A stretch of DNA of 31,973 nt from NCBI GenBank assembly GCA_030632385.1, contig DAOVUW010000002.1, positions 1 through 31,973 of the forward strand. Direction: 5' to 3'. Under the pieces are notes generated by a model. The model searched no databases. It saw nothing but the letters and a program-made list of their open reading frames with translations, and was not told the DNA's origin. Both the position numbers and the translations under genes were made by a program. This document shows, piece after piece, positions 1-8,863 of the stretch (the first letter of the stretch is position 1; each line of letters begins with the position of its first letter). Source of the DNA: Candidatus Nanohalarchaeota archaeon (GTDB taxonomy: Archaea > EX4484-52).

Positions 1-2
1 AA

Positions 3-650
3 ATTTATTATACTGCACAGTTAGTTAAAGACGGTGAAGATACAAGAGACTGGATAGATACTGCTGTTTTTAGTATGAACTTAGATGGATCCAACCATGT
101 GATGTTAGCAAAAACCATAGCCGGAGAGTATCCGCATATCTATATGACCCATATGCGCCTGGATACTGCAACAGGAAAGCTTTATTTCGAAGGACAAGTC
201 AATAAAAATATAGATGGAATTTACTCTATTGAAAATGGTGAGTTCAAAAAAGTTGGATTATCCGAAGAACTTGGAGATACCGCCGGTCTGGTGGGTGCTC
301 ATAACGGAGAGATAATTCTATTGGGAAGCGGACCTGACTTTTCTTATAATGTAAACTCGGGACAAGTTGTAGACTTTGATTTTGATATGTATCCGAGATC
401 TTTCATGTCTGATAACGGCGACGTTATTTTCGGAAGAGTTGGCTTTAGTAGTTATGATACTGTGGGGAAATCTAAAAGTTTGATAATCGGACATGAAGAT
501 GAACATCAAGAGTACCGGGACCTTAGCTTTAGATTGGTAAATACCATTAGTCCATATTGTGGAGAAGCATCAAGTGGTGATGGAAAAACTATTTTGGTGC
601 AGGAAGAGAAAACAGGATTTGGAAACTATTATGTACTTAAATTAAAATAA
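3..650 (+). CDS. C-terminal part of a beta-propeller-like protein (5' end outside window)
   Basis: The reading frame is open from the first bases of the window, before the first in-frame ATG at 75, so this is the C-terminal part of a longer gene. The visible 215 or so residues are mainly short predicted beta strands with recurring pieces such as VFSMNLDGSN, TGKLYFEG and NGEIILLGSG, which resemble blades of TolB/WD40-like propellers. I see no catalytic motif and no membrane segment in this part. A secreted or surface propeller protein is plausible, but no family can be named and the N-terminus, which would show a signal peptide, is missing. The stop is followed by a T-rich run (651-671) that could end the transcript. 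The next gene starts 24 bp downstream on the same strand. Confidence 0.7.
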   Translation: MYYTAQLVKDGEDTRDWIDTAVFSMNLDGSNHVMLAKTIAGEYPHIYMTHMRLDTATGKLYFEGQVNKNIDGIYSIENGEFKKVGLSEELGDTAGLVGAHNGEIILLGSGPDFSYNVNSGQVVDFDFDMYPRSFMSDNGDVIFGRVGFSSYDTVGKSKSLIIGHEDEHQEYRDLSFRLVNTISPYCGEASSGDGKTILVQEEKTGFGNYYVLKLK

Positions 651-674
651 TTTTTTTATTTTTTTTATTTTAAT

Positions 675-1058
675 ATGGCTTACAAAGAAGCAATACAGAA
701 AGTCGGGATTGATGAATCAGATGTCATTGACTGGAGAGATGCAAAATTTTACGGGTGCAATGGAGAGGATGCTATTAATTATCCGGGTTATATTATTTTA
801 ACAAAAGATAAATTAATTTTCGTTTCAAAAAAAGGATTCTTTCGATCAGTGAGAAAGAGATACGAGGTTGAGGTTTCACAGATAAAGAAAATATCTAAAT
901 TGCCTTTAATGAAACAATTTGTAATTTATGCAAATACAACAAAAGAAGGAGCTGGCTTCCTTAAGAAACTATTCAAATCAAAGAATGCACAGATATACAT
1001 GAAGGAGGGCAAATCATTTGTTGAAAAAATTAAAGAAGTGAACCCTCGTATTGAATAG
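675..1058 (+). CDS. Small PH/GRAM-like domain protein
   Basis: A 127-residue soluble protein. Residues about 35-75 alternate hydrophobic strands and turns (PGYIILTKDKLIFVSKKG, then YEVEVSQIKKISKLP), the pattern of bacterial PH-like or GRAM-like domains, where a beta barrel is followed by a C-terminal helix (here roughly 105-122). No catalytic motif is visible. It lies 24 bp after the propeller-like gene and starts at an ATG just after a T-rich tract. A role in binding membranes or protein partners is only suggested by the fold. The fold assignment is pattern-based and moderate in confidence; that it is a real gene is more certain, given its codon usage and clean start and stop. Confidence 0.7.
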   Translation: MAYKEAIQKVGIDESDVIDWRDAKFYGCNGEDAINYPGYIILTKDKLIFVSKKGFFRSVRKRYEVEVSQIKKISKLPLMKQFVIYANTTKEGAGFLKKLFKSKNAQIYMKEGKSFVEKIKEVNPRIE

Positions 1059-1086
1059 GCATCTGTTGTCTTAAACTCTCTTTTGG

Positions 1087-1394
1087 TTATCCGTCAATCT
1101 CAAAAATATAATGAGGTCTTGTCCATTTTGTGGTAGTGCCATATTTATCTATATCCGCGATGCTAAAGACAACTATTCCATTATCTGCAAGGACTGTTGA
1201 GATTCTTGCCATCTCTTTTTCATAAATGAGTTCTGTCTTTCCTGCCTTCATCAGCATCACATATTATTGTTGTTTTGGTCAAGACAACATTAGGTTCCAT
1301 GATATATGTATGGTTTATTGCATTCAATACTCTCGATACAACCAGATGTAAAAATAAAATTTAGCAAAAATAAGAAAATAATAATTTTTTTCAT
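1087..1394 (-). pseudogene. Frameshifted small lipoprotein gene
   Basis: On the minus strand an ATG at 1394 opens a lipoprotein signal peptide, MKKIIIFLFLLNFIFTSGC, with a lipobox ending in Cys, preceded by a TATA-like element at about 1416-1425. That frame stops after about 34 residues. Coding-like sequence continues in a second frame (MEPNVVLTKTTIICDADEG) and then in a third (KTELIYEKEMARISTVLADN, followed by GIVVFSIADIDKYGTTTKW), ending at a TAA at 1087-1089. The total length is not a multiple of three. I read this as one gene of about 100 codons broken by two frameshifts, with promoter and signal peptide still intact. Sequencing or assembly errors could give the same picture. The function of the original lipoprotein is unknown. 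It fills what would otherwise be a 460 bp gap. Confidence 0.55.
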
Positions 1395-1518
1395 AATACT
1401 CTATAAGTGAGTAATTTATATATTTTACGTATGATCTAGGTGTTCATGGATTAATGTAATTGGTGTTGGTTAAATAGATGTGTTGTTTTTCTTTTTTTAT
1501 ATTCTTATTTCCTATAAT

Positions 1519-2892
1519 CTATCCCTTCAAACAAAGAATGGGCTTTAATTTGGCAAGTCTTTCTGTAAGTCCAAGTTCGCAGGATACATTGATTACTTCA
1601 TCAATATCTTTGTATGCAGGCGGTGCTTCTTCAAGAAAACCTCCTCTGGATATACAGTGCACAGATATATCTTTTTCAATCAATCCATTTCTTATTTTTT
1701 CTTCATCCAATGTCTTTCTTGCTTTGCTCCTGCTCATAACTCTTCCGGCTCCATGAGCTGTAGAGGAGAATGATAATTCTTCTGCGTTCTTTCCCTTAGA
1801 GAGAAGATAGCTTGCAGTTCCCATAGACCCAGGGATTATTGCAGGAATGTCGTCTCTTAAGTAGGTGGCACCTTTTCTGTGAATGCACACTTTTTTCATT
1901 TTTCCGTCAATTTTGTGCTTTTCAATTCTTGCAATATTGTGAGAAATATCTCTTATAAGCCGTATTCCTAAGGCTTCTGCTGTATTGTCGAAAACTTCTT
2001 CAAATGCTTCTTTTGCATGAGAGTAAATAAAACTTCTGTTTGCATAGGCATAATTGGTTGCCTGATGCATTGCGCAGATATAATCCTGCCCTATTTGACT
2101 ATCCAATGGTGCATAGATTAATTCTTTGTCAATTAAATCATTGCTACTATAATTAAATTCTTTTTCCATTTTTTCAATATAATCTGTTGCAATCTGGTGT
2201 CCTAATCCTCTTGAACCGCAGTGAATCATCATTCCTATATTTCCTTCAGTTAATCCAAACAAGTTGGCTGTTTTTTGATCAAATATTTTTTCTACACTTT
2301 GCACTTCTCCAAAATGATTTCCTGCACCCAAAGAACCCAGCTGATTTTTCCCTCTTTTTTTTGCCTTGTCGCTCACATGGTCTTCGCCCACATCAACGCG
2401 ACCGTCATCATCAAAACACTTCAGTTCTTTTTTATCAATAAATCCTTGTTTTGCGCTATATCTTGCTCCTTCAAATAATACTTCTTCAAGGGCATCTTTT
2501 TCCATAACAGTGCACGAACTTCCAACGCCAGCAGGAATTTTTTTTGCCAGAGCATCCAATAATTTATTTTTGTTTTTTTCAAGTTCATTTACAGAAATAT
2601 CTGTTTTAATATACTCCATTCCGCAGCTGATGTCATAACCTACACCGCCCGGACTTACAATTCCTTCATTTAAATCAAAAGCTGCAACTCCGCCTATGGG
2701 GAAGCCAAAGCCCTGATGCGCATCAGGCATTGCAATGGCATGCTTTACAATTCCCGGTAGTGTTGCAACATTTTTGATTTGCTCCAATGTTTTGTCTTGT
2801 TGCATTAATTCAAAAAGCTTGTCTGAAGCATAAACAACAGCAGGCACTTTCATTTTTCCTGTTTTAGAAAGAGTTTTTATATTAGTTTCCAT
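1519..2892 (-). CDS. rtcB: RNA-splicing ligase RtcB
   Basis: A 457-residue RtcB, which joins RNA 2',3'-cyclic phosphate and 5'-OH ends using GTP and Mn2+; in archaea it ligates tRNA exons after intron removal. All family landmarks are visible: PGGVGYDISCGM with metal ligand Cys90, GNHF with His193, HCGSRGLGH with His224, SHNI with His318, and HGAGR with His380, the residue guanylated in the family. Length is close to the usual 480, with no intein (inteins occur in some archaeal RtcBs). It starts 2 bp after the stop of the upstream MscS gene, so the two are probably co-transcribed. The intron-containing tRNA-Glu in this window would need this enzyme. Identity is certain. Confidence 0.97.
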   Translation of the reverse strand: METNIKTLSKTGKMKVPAVVYASDKLFELMQQDKTLEQIKNVATLPGIVKHAIAMPDAHQGFGFPIGGVAAFDLNEGIVSPGGVGYDISCGMEYIKTDISVNELEKNKNKLLDALAKKIPAGVGSSCTVMEKDALEEVLFEGARYSAKQGFIDKKELKCFDDDGRVDVGEDHVSDKAKKRGKNQLGSLGAGNHFGEVQSVEKIFDQKTANLFGLTEGNIGMMIHCGSRGLGHQIATDYIEKMEKEFNYSSNDLIDKELIYAPLDSQIGQDYICAMHQATNYAYANRSFIYSHAKEAFEEVFDNTAEALGIRLIRDISHNIARIEKHKIDGKMKKVCIHRKGATYLRDDIPAIIPGSMGTASYLLSKGKNAEELSFSSTAHGAGRVMSRSKARKTLDEEKIRNGLIEKDISVHCISRGGFLEEAPPAYKDIDEVINVSCELGLTERLAKLKPILCLKG

Positions 2893-2894
2893 AG

Positions 2895-4007
2895 TTATTT
2901 CATTTCATTTCTGCAAACAGCCTCTTTTAATTCTACAAATTTGTCTTTTGCAATAGTAATATGGTTAAGTTGAGTAGGAAATGGAATATTTATGTTTTCC
3001 GCTCTGAATTTCTTTATGATTTTACAATTTATTTTTTCAATTACTTCAAATCTATGTTTCATATCTTTAATAGGACAGACCAATATAAAATGAAGAGCAT
3101 AATCTCCTAATTCAATTAAATAGACAAATGGTTTGGGACGCTTCATGATATGTTTTGTGTTTTTTGTAAGATTAATTAAAATGCGTTTTACTTTATCTAC
3201 ATCACTATCATAAGATACATTTATTTTTATTCTTGCAAGATTTTTATTATACGGAAAGCTTAAATTTTCAACTCTTGTGTTAGACATTACTGAATTTGGA
3301 ATTATGATTGTTGATGCAGAATAGGTCTGCAGCCATGTTGATTTCAATCCTATTTTTTTTACTGTTGCTATTGTGCCATCTTCTAGTTTTAATAAATCTC
3401 CTTCTTGATATGCTTTTTCAGCGCAGATTGCAAATCCGCCAAATACATTGGCGAGAGTGCTCTGTGCAGCAAGACCCAAAACAATACCAATAACGGCTGT
3501 AGAAGTGACAAGCCATGTTATGTCAATATCCCATAATTGCAGTATTGCAAGTACAGCTGCAAAATAAACAAATACAAATATTGTTTTTTTTATAATTTCT
3601 GCATAATCCTTTGACATTTTCTCTAATTCTTTATCTGGCTCCAGATTCAATAATAAGGGGGTCAGAAATTGTCTAAGGACGATGACTGCATGATTGGATA
3701 AAACAACAATAAGAAGTGTTTTCAATACATTTGTTAGCGTTAAAGCATTTGAGATTGATAATGGAGCGCTTTTGACAATATATATGCCTCCAAAAAGCAA
3801 TATTAAAATGGCTGTGTACCTGTGCAGTTCACAGATGGTTTTTTTTGCATTTTTTATTTTTAATTCATGGACAGCGAAGCATATTATGTGATTTCTGATT
3901 TCCCGTCCATAATAAGAATAGAGTTTATATATTATTATTGTTGCAAAAATCCATATAATTGAAGGTAACCATTGCAAAATTGAAAATTTAATGTAGAGTA
4001 AGTCCAT
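2895..4007 (-). CDS. MscS-family mechanosensitive ion channel
   Basis: A 370-residue small-conductance mechanosensitive channel. Four hydrophobic segments precede the conserved pore helix and beta domain (GLAAQSTLANVFGGFAICAE, then the stretch ending in IIIPNSVMSNTRVENLS), followed by a soluble C-terminal domain. Such channels open under membrane tension and release solutes on osmotic downshock. A TATA-like element at about 4030-4038 lies some 25 nt before the ATG at 4007, which suggests a leaderless transcript continuing into rtcB 2 bp downstream. The family call is firm; the exact subfamily and ion preference cannot be read from the sequence. Confidence 0.93.
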   Translation of the reverse strand: MDLLYIKFSILQWLPSIIWIFATIIIYKLYSYYGREIRNHIICFAVHELKIKNAKKTICELHRYTAILILLFGGIYIVKSAPLSISNALTLTNVLKTLLIVVLSNHAVIVLRQFLTPLLLNLEPDKELEKMSKDYAEIIKKTIFVFVYFAAVLAILQLWDIDITWLVTSTAVIGIVLGLAAQSTLANVFGGFAICAEKAYQEGDLLKLEDGTIATVKKIGLKSTWLQTYSASTIIIPNSVMSNTRVENLSFPYNKNLARIKINVSYDSDVDKVKRILINLTKNTKHIMKRPKPFVYLIELGDYALHFILVCPIKDMKHRFEVIEKINCKIIKKFRAENINIPFPTQLNHITIAKDKFVELKEAVCRNEMK

Positions 4008-4162
4008 ATCTTTTTTAAATATTCATATTTATATATGTATTGTTACAATAAAAAATCATGCGGATTCAAATTTAAAATAATAGTGCAGGATTTTTAGGTT
4101 GCAAATAAATCTTTGTAAACTGATTACATGATTTATTTACATCAAAATAGCGTTGTATTTAT

Positions 4163-4236
4163 GACGAGAATAGGATAATCGGTTAGTCTGGAGGGTTGTG
4201 GTCTCTCTGATCCGGGTTCAAGTCCCGGTTCTCGCC
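4163..4236 (+). tRNA. tRNA-His (GTG anticodon)
   Basis: The sequence folds as a tRNA. The anticodon stem GAGGG/CTCTC encloses loop TTGTGGT with anticodon GTG (His). The T arm is CCGGG/CCCGG around TTCAAGT. U8 and G10 fall at the right places if 4163 is G-1, which pairs with C73 (4236), the known tRNA-His identity pair. With this register position 1 is A opposite C72, a mismatch; the other six acceptor pairs are Watson-Crick. The variable loop is four bases and CCA is not encoded. A TATA-like TTTATTTA at about 4132-4139 is well placed as a promoter. Confidence 0.9.
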
Positions 4237-4239
4237 CTA

Positions 4240-5511
4240 CTACATTTTTTCCAATTTTCCATAAACCCCATCGCTTCCTTCTAAAATTGAATAATTTTTA
4301 TTTCTTATATTTACAATAGATGTGGCAAGGTCTGGTTCAACAACTTTTTTCAAATCCTCTTCTTTGACATTAAGCAAAATATCGTATTCATTTCCAAATG
4401 ATGTTATTAATTTGTTGTAGATAGTCCATATTGTTTTTGAATTAAGAGAAGATATATTCTTTACTCTGGCAATTATTTCAAATAATGGAATTAGAGTGTA
4501 ATACACCGGTTTGTTCTGAGCAACATAATTGACATCTCTATCTGCCAAATCTCTGACTCTATGCAGAACACCAATGGTCAATATTTTTTTGCAAACAGGA
4601 CAGATGTTGTTGTTTTCTATTGCTTCTTTTGGAGAGATGTTGATATTGCATTCTCTATGTCCGTCAAAATAATATTTTCCATATCGTGGATCAACTTCTA
4701 TTGTCCCGGCATAACCATTATTTTTATTGCGGATGGCATTGATTATATTTTTATATGAAATATTTTCTAAATCAAATATGGTGGCTTCTCTTCCCAATCT
4801 CCATGGATAATAAGAATGAGCATCACTGCAACTTATCAATGTATATCTATCGAGACAACTTATTTGATGATTCATTTGAGGGTCGCTTGAAAGTCCTGTT
4901 TCAAGTCCGTATATATGCTTTGTCTGGTCCAAAAAAGCGTCTTCTATTTTATCAAAACCTGATTTAGAACCAAACAAGCCAAACCAAGGAGTCCATATAT
5001 GTGCAGGAATGATTTCAATATCATCTGATATTTTTTTCAGGTCAGCAACTAGTTGATAGCATGGAAGCTTTCCAAAGATGGGTCTTCCATCATAATCCAT
5101 GCGTCCTTTCGATGAAAAATATTTATTTATTTGCTCAGTTATAGGAATATTAGGAGATAATATTACAATATGAATTTTTCTTGATTTTATTGCATCTGAA
5201 TACATTAGAGAAATTTCAGTTTGAAAGACAAATCCTGTTTCCTGTGTTTTTTCTTCTATATTTTCTGTATTACAATAATTTGCCAATTTGTTCTGGGTGT
5301 CTTGTTTTTTTAGATAATATACTCCTTTTTCTTCTCTTTCTTCGAGTTTTTCCTTTAATTGCAAGAACCATTCTGGGTGAGTGAAATCACCAGTTCCAAG
5401 AATATTTAAACCCTTTATTTTAGCATATTTAGAGAGATTTTCAATTGTGATATTTTTGCTTGTTCCGCGGGAGTATTTAGAATGTATATGCAGATCGCAA
5501 AAATATTTCAT
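4240..5511 (-). CDS. Endonuclease Q (EndoQ), PHP-domain DNA repair nuclease
   Basis: A 423-residue PHP-family protein matching EndoQ, a nuclease that nicks DNA 5' of deaminated bases such as hypoxanthine and uracil. Metal-site motifs occur in the expected order: DLHIHSKYSRGT (His8, His10), GTGDFTHP (Asp42, His45), TEIS (Glu99), HIVILSP (His114), IPAHIWTPWFG (His171), ETGLSSDP (Glu204) and SCSDAHS (Asp230, His232). A zinc-finger-like part follows (HREC near 285-288, CPVC at 304-307), which is diagnostic of EndoQ rather than generic PHP phosphatases. Length equals that of known archaeal EndoQs. It ends 3 bp after the oppositely oriented tRNA-His and starts 51 bp from the divergent pilus gene. 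Confidence 0.9.
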   Translation of the reverse strand: MKYFCDLHIHSKYSRGTSKNITIENLSKYAKIKGLNILGTGDFTHPEWFLQLKEKLEEREEKGVYYLKKQDTQNKLANYCNTENIEEKTQETGFVFQTEISLMYSDAIKSRKIHIVILSPNIPITEQINKYFSSKGRMDYDGRPIFGKLPCYQLVADLKKISDDIEIIPAHIWTPWFGLFGSKSGFDKIEDAFLDQTKHIYGLETGLSSDPQMNHQISCLDRYTLISCSDAHSYYPWRLGREATIFDLENISYKNIINAIRNKNNGYAGTIEVDPRYGKYYFDGHRECNINISPKEAIENNNICPVCKKILTIGVLHRVRDLADRDVNYVAQNKPVYYTLIPLFEIIARVKNISSLNSKTIWTIYNKLITSFGNEYDILLNVKEEDLKKVVEPDLATSIVNIRNKNYSILEGSDGVYGKLEKM

Positions 5512-5531
5512 ATACTAAATATATCGCATTC

Positions 5532-5543
5532 TTTATATATTTT
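5532..5543. promoter_or_regulatory. Single TATA element shared by divergent start codons
   Basis: The only clear TATA element between endonuclease Q (ATG at 5511, minus) and the pilus membrane gene (ATG at 5562, plus) is TTTATATATTTT. It reads as a TATA box on both strands and its centre is about 26 nt from each start codon, the archaeal TATA-to-start distance for leaderless transcripts. The two genes probably share it or compete for it. This is inferred from spacing only. Confidence 0.55.
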
Positions 5544-5561
5544 GCCAATAAAATATTATTG

Positions 5562-7709
5562 ATGGGTAAAGCAAAGGAAGATAATAAAAAAATAGATAAA
5601 CTGGAACTCAATAAAATTCTCAAAAAATACGGCTATAATTCAGAGCAAATACCCAATACAGTTTACAAGAAAAATATTGTCATATCAAAAGAGTTTACGC
5701 AATACAAGGCAGAAGATGAAAAAGAAAAAAAATTAAACTGGTATGAGCGTTCAGCAAAGTTTGCCCAGAAAATATTCAATTTAGCCCCGCCAAAAGTTGG
5801 AGAGCAGGATGATTTGAAAATGGCAATAAATTTTTTGAATTACAAAGTAACTCCTCAAGAAACTTTTAGTCTGGCATATTTTGCCGTTCTGCTTTCTCTT
5901 CCAATTGCAATCATTCCTTTTAGTTTAAATATGTCTGGTTTGCCTATACCACAAATATTCATAATTATCTTTTTTCTTCTTCCTGTAATTGTTTTTTTTT
6001 ATTTTTACACTTATCTGCAAAGAAAAGCAAATCTTTTGCGCATGAAAGTTGGAGGGGATTTGGTAATGGCAATATTGTATTTGATAATATACATGAAAAC
6101 AACACCAAATTTTGAAGGCGCAATAAGATTTGCCGCAAAAAACATGACGGGAAAAATTTCGAAAGATTTTAAGTTACTGCTATGGAAAGTTGAAATTGGA
6201 AAATTCAGCACTATTTACGAGGCCCTGGATGATTATCTTTTTCAATGGCATAACTACAATAGGGACTTTATTGAATCAATTCATCTAATAAGAGAATCAA
6301 TGCTTGAATCAAATCCATATAGAAGAGAAGTGTTGCTTGACAAATCAGTAAGTATTATATTGGATGGTTCACAGGAAAAGATGAAGAAATATGCCCGTAA
6401 TTTGAGTACGCCAATTGCGGTTCTAAATGGATTAGGTATTATGCTCCCTGTTCTTGCAATGCTTATGTTTCCATTGATTGCTATTTTTTTAGGTGATATG
6501 ACAACCAATATTGTTTTTTATATGTTTATAGGATATGATATTTTTCTTCCAATTGTGGTTTTTCTTTTGATGAAAAATATAATGGAAGGAAGACCTGTAA
6601 CTCATTCAAAAGTAGACATCTCAGAACATCCAAATTATACGTCCATAAAAAATATGGTGGCATCAATAAATGGCAAAAAAATAGAAATACCCATATTGCC
6701 TATAGTATTATTTATTTTTATTGTACTTTCTTTTCCGGGAATTACATACATGCTTAAAACAGATTTTTTCTATACCAATATAGCAACAGGAGAAAGATTG
6801 GAGCCGACTTTTTTTTCAATTATAATGTCTATATCTATAGTTATAGCAACAACAATATCTGCGATATTGTATTATTTTCTTTCAAGTTTTCAAAAAATTA
6901 GTTTGATGAAAGAAATAACCCGCATTGAAGATGAATTTGAAGATGCTCTTTTTGCATTAGGAAACAGGATGAGCGGTGGAACTCCAATTGAATCAGCAAT
7001 TGTAGATGCTCAAAAAGATATAAGTCAATTAAGCATAAAATCATTGTTTTTGAAAATATTGCAAAATATGAATCAGATGTCTTTGCCTTTTGAAAAAGCT
7101 ATTTTTGATAAAGAAATAGGTGCAATTAGATATTATCCTTCTAAATTGATAAAAACCATACTGCGGTCTATTTCTTCTGCAATAGCAAAAGGAACAAAAT
7201 CTGCTTCTCTTACAACTCTTACAATTGCTTCATATCTGCATTCACTCAGGAACACACAGGAAATAATTGATGAATTAATGTCACCGACAATATCGTCACT
7301 CAAGTTCCAGAGTTATATTCTTATTCCTATGATTTCAGGGGTTATTGTTTCTGTTTCTAAATTAATGATGTCTATTGTTTTTCTTTTATCAAAACAAATA
7401 GAAGAAATAGGAGCCGCTACTATGGGTTCAGAAGGAGGAGCAGGCAGTTTCGAAATGGCAAATATGATATCTCCAAATCCAATTCCTCCAGAACTTCTGC
7501 AATTGATTATAGGGATTTATATTATAGAAACATTGATTTTGATGGCAAAATTTACTGTAAGAATAGATAGCGGAGATGATGAGATAAGAGAAAACACATT
7601 ATGCTGGCATTTTCTTTTTGTGGGAATTATGATGTATTTGATAGTATATACCGTAATGGGTGCTATGTTTAATCCATTAATTGATGGTATCGTAGCGGGA
7701 TTTGAATAA
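5562..7709 (+). CDS. Type IV pilus/archaellum-type membrane platform protein (TadC/FlaJ, T2SSF domains)
   Basis: A 715-residue polytopic membrane protein of the GspF/TadC/FlaJ type, the inner-membrane platform on which a secretion ATPase drives pilin assembly. A charged cytoplasmic N-terminus (1-110) is followed by two hydrophobic pairs, then a T2SSF-like helical domain (about 150-290), more membrane segments, a second such domain (about 455-600, EFEDALFALGNRMSGGTPIE) and C-terminal membrane helices. I chose the ATG at 5562; a TTG one codon upstream is also in frame, but the ATG fits the TATA spacing. No ATPase lies next to it, but a prepilin peptidase is at 8864 and a pilin at 22762-23271. 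It belongs to the archaeal type IV pilus group; adhesion rather than motility cannot be decided. Confidence 0.85.
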   Translation: MGKAKEDNKKIDKLELNKILKKYGYNSEQIPNTVYKKNIVISKEFTQYKAEDEKEKKLNWYERSAKFAQKIFNLAPPKVGEQDDLKMAINFLNYKVTPQETFSLAYFAVLLSLPIAIIPFSLNMSGLPIPQIFIIIFFLLPVIVFFYFYTYLQRKANLLRMKVGGDLVMAILYLIIYMKTTPNFEGAIRFAAKNMTGKISKDFKLLLWKVEIGKFSTIYEALDDYLFQWHNYNRDFIESIHLIRESMLESNPYRREVLLDKSVSIILDGSQEKMKKYARNLSTPIAVLNGLGIMLPVLAMLMFPLIAIFLGDMTTNIVFYMFIGYDIFLPIVVFLLMKNIMEGRPVTHSKVDISEHPNYTSIKNMVASINGKKIEIPILPIVLFIFIVLSFPGITYMLKTDFFYTNIATGERLEPTFFSIIMSISIVIATTISAILYYFLSSFQKISLMKEITRIEDEFEDALFALGNRMSGGTPIESAIVDAQKDISQLSIKSLFLKILQNMNQMSLPFEKAIFDKEIGAIRYYPSKLIKTILRSISSAIAKGTKSASLTTLTIASYLHSLRNTQEIIDELMSPTISSLKFQSYILIPMISGVIVSVSKLMMSIVFLLSKQIEEIGAATMGSEGGAGSFEMANMISPNPIPPELLQLIIGIYIIETLILMAKFTVRIDSGDDEIRENTLCWHFLFVGIMMYLIVYTVMGAMFNPLIDGIVAGFE

Positions 7710-7817
7710 TGACAATTATAGAAATTTTTATAAAGATTGTGGTTATAATACTATCATATTGTTGTATATAAAATTTATTTATGTATTTAAAAAAGAAATA
7801 GTTTTAGAGGAATGATT

Positions 7818-8849
7818 ATGTTTGAAAAAAGAAAATGTAAATATTGTGGAAATGATGAGTTAAAATCAGACGATACGGGCGGAATGATTTATTGCACAAA
7901 ATGTGGGGCAATTTTAGAAGAAAATGAAATAGATATGCAGGCAGAATGGCGTTCTTTTAGTTCTGAACAACAATCTTCGAGGACAAGAACAGGAGCTCCA
8001 ATTACATTTACAAAGCACGATAAAGGGATTTCTACAGAGATAGGAAAAGGAAATGCAGAAATGTATAAATTGACATCAAAAAAAAGAAATCAATATTATC
8101 GACTAAGAAAATGGAATAAAAGAATAATGAATTCAAAAGAGAGAAATCTTAATTATTCTCTTGCTGAACTTGAACGTCAGGTTTCTTATTTGATGCTTCC
8201 AAAAGCAATACATGAGGAAGTTGCCCGTCTTTATGAAAAAGCAGTAAAAAAAGGAGTTGTAAGGGGCAGATCCATAGAATCAATAATAACTGCACTAATA
8301 TATGCAGTTGCAAGAGGTTATGGTGTTCCAAGAACTATTTCAGAATTATCTGCTGCATCCGGTATCGAAAAAAGAGAAATCGGAAGAGCATATAGATATA
8401 TTTCCAGACAGCTGGATTTAAAGATTCTTCCTGCTACATCAAAGCAATATATTCCACGGTTTGTATCTTTGTTGGGTTTAGATGGTAAAGTTGAAGCCAA
8501 AGCCAAAGAAATTGTTGAGACAACAAAAAATTCAAAAATAATTTCAGGAAAAGGACCTACTGGTGTTGCTGCAGCAGCAATATATATTGCGGCAGTTTTA
8601 GAAAGTAAAAAACAGACGCAGAGGGATATTGCAGATATTGTTGGCGTTACAGAAGTTACAATAAGAAATAGATACAAGGATCTTGTAAAATCTCTTGGAA
8701 TTGAGGAGCAGTTGGAAAAAATATCTACTGAAGAGGAAGTGCAAGTAGAAACTGATGGAACTCAGAAAAAGCGAAGAAGAAAAAAAATAATTTCAAAATT
8801 TAAATCCAGTCAGCTAAAATCACCTACTGATTTTTCGTCGGACGAATAA
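7818..8849 (+). CDS. tfb: Transcription initiation factor IIB (TFB)
   Basis: An archaeal TFB, which bridges the TBP-DNA complex and RNA polymerase. An N-terminal zinc ribbon (Cys7, Cys10, Cys26, Cys29: CKYCGN then CTKCG) is followed by the conserved linker (EWRSF, RTRTGAP, HDKGISTEIG) and two cyclin-like repeats (about 110-190 and 205-290), with a helix-turn-helix at VTEVTIRNRYK. A basic and acidic tail (KKRRRKK onward) extends beyond the core. I chose the ATG at 7818 because GAGG at 7807-7810 has good spacing to it; the in-frame ATG at 7812 is too close. It is 15 bp upstream of the prepilin peptidase gene, so the two may be co-transcribed. Confidence 0.96.
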   Translation: MFEKRKCKYCGNDELKSDDTGGMIYCTKCGAILEENEIDMQAEWRSFSSEQQSSRTRTGAPITFTKHDKGISTEIGKGNAEMYKLTSKKRNQYYRLRKWNKRIMNSKERNLNYSLAELERQVSYLMLPKAIHEEVARLYEKAVKKGVVRGRSIESIITALIYAVARGYGVPRTISELSAASGIEKREIGRAYRYISRQLDLKILPATSKQYIPRFVSLLGLDGKVEAKAKEIVETTKNSKIISGKGPTGVAAAAIYIAAVLESKKQTQRDIADIVGVTEVTIRNRYKDLVKSLGIEEQLEKISTEEEVQVETDGTQKKRRRKKIISKFKSSQLKSPTDFSSDE

Positions 8850-8863
8850 GAATAAGATAGCTT

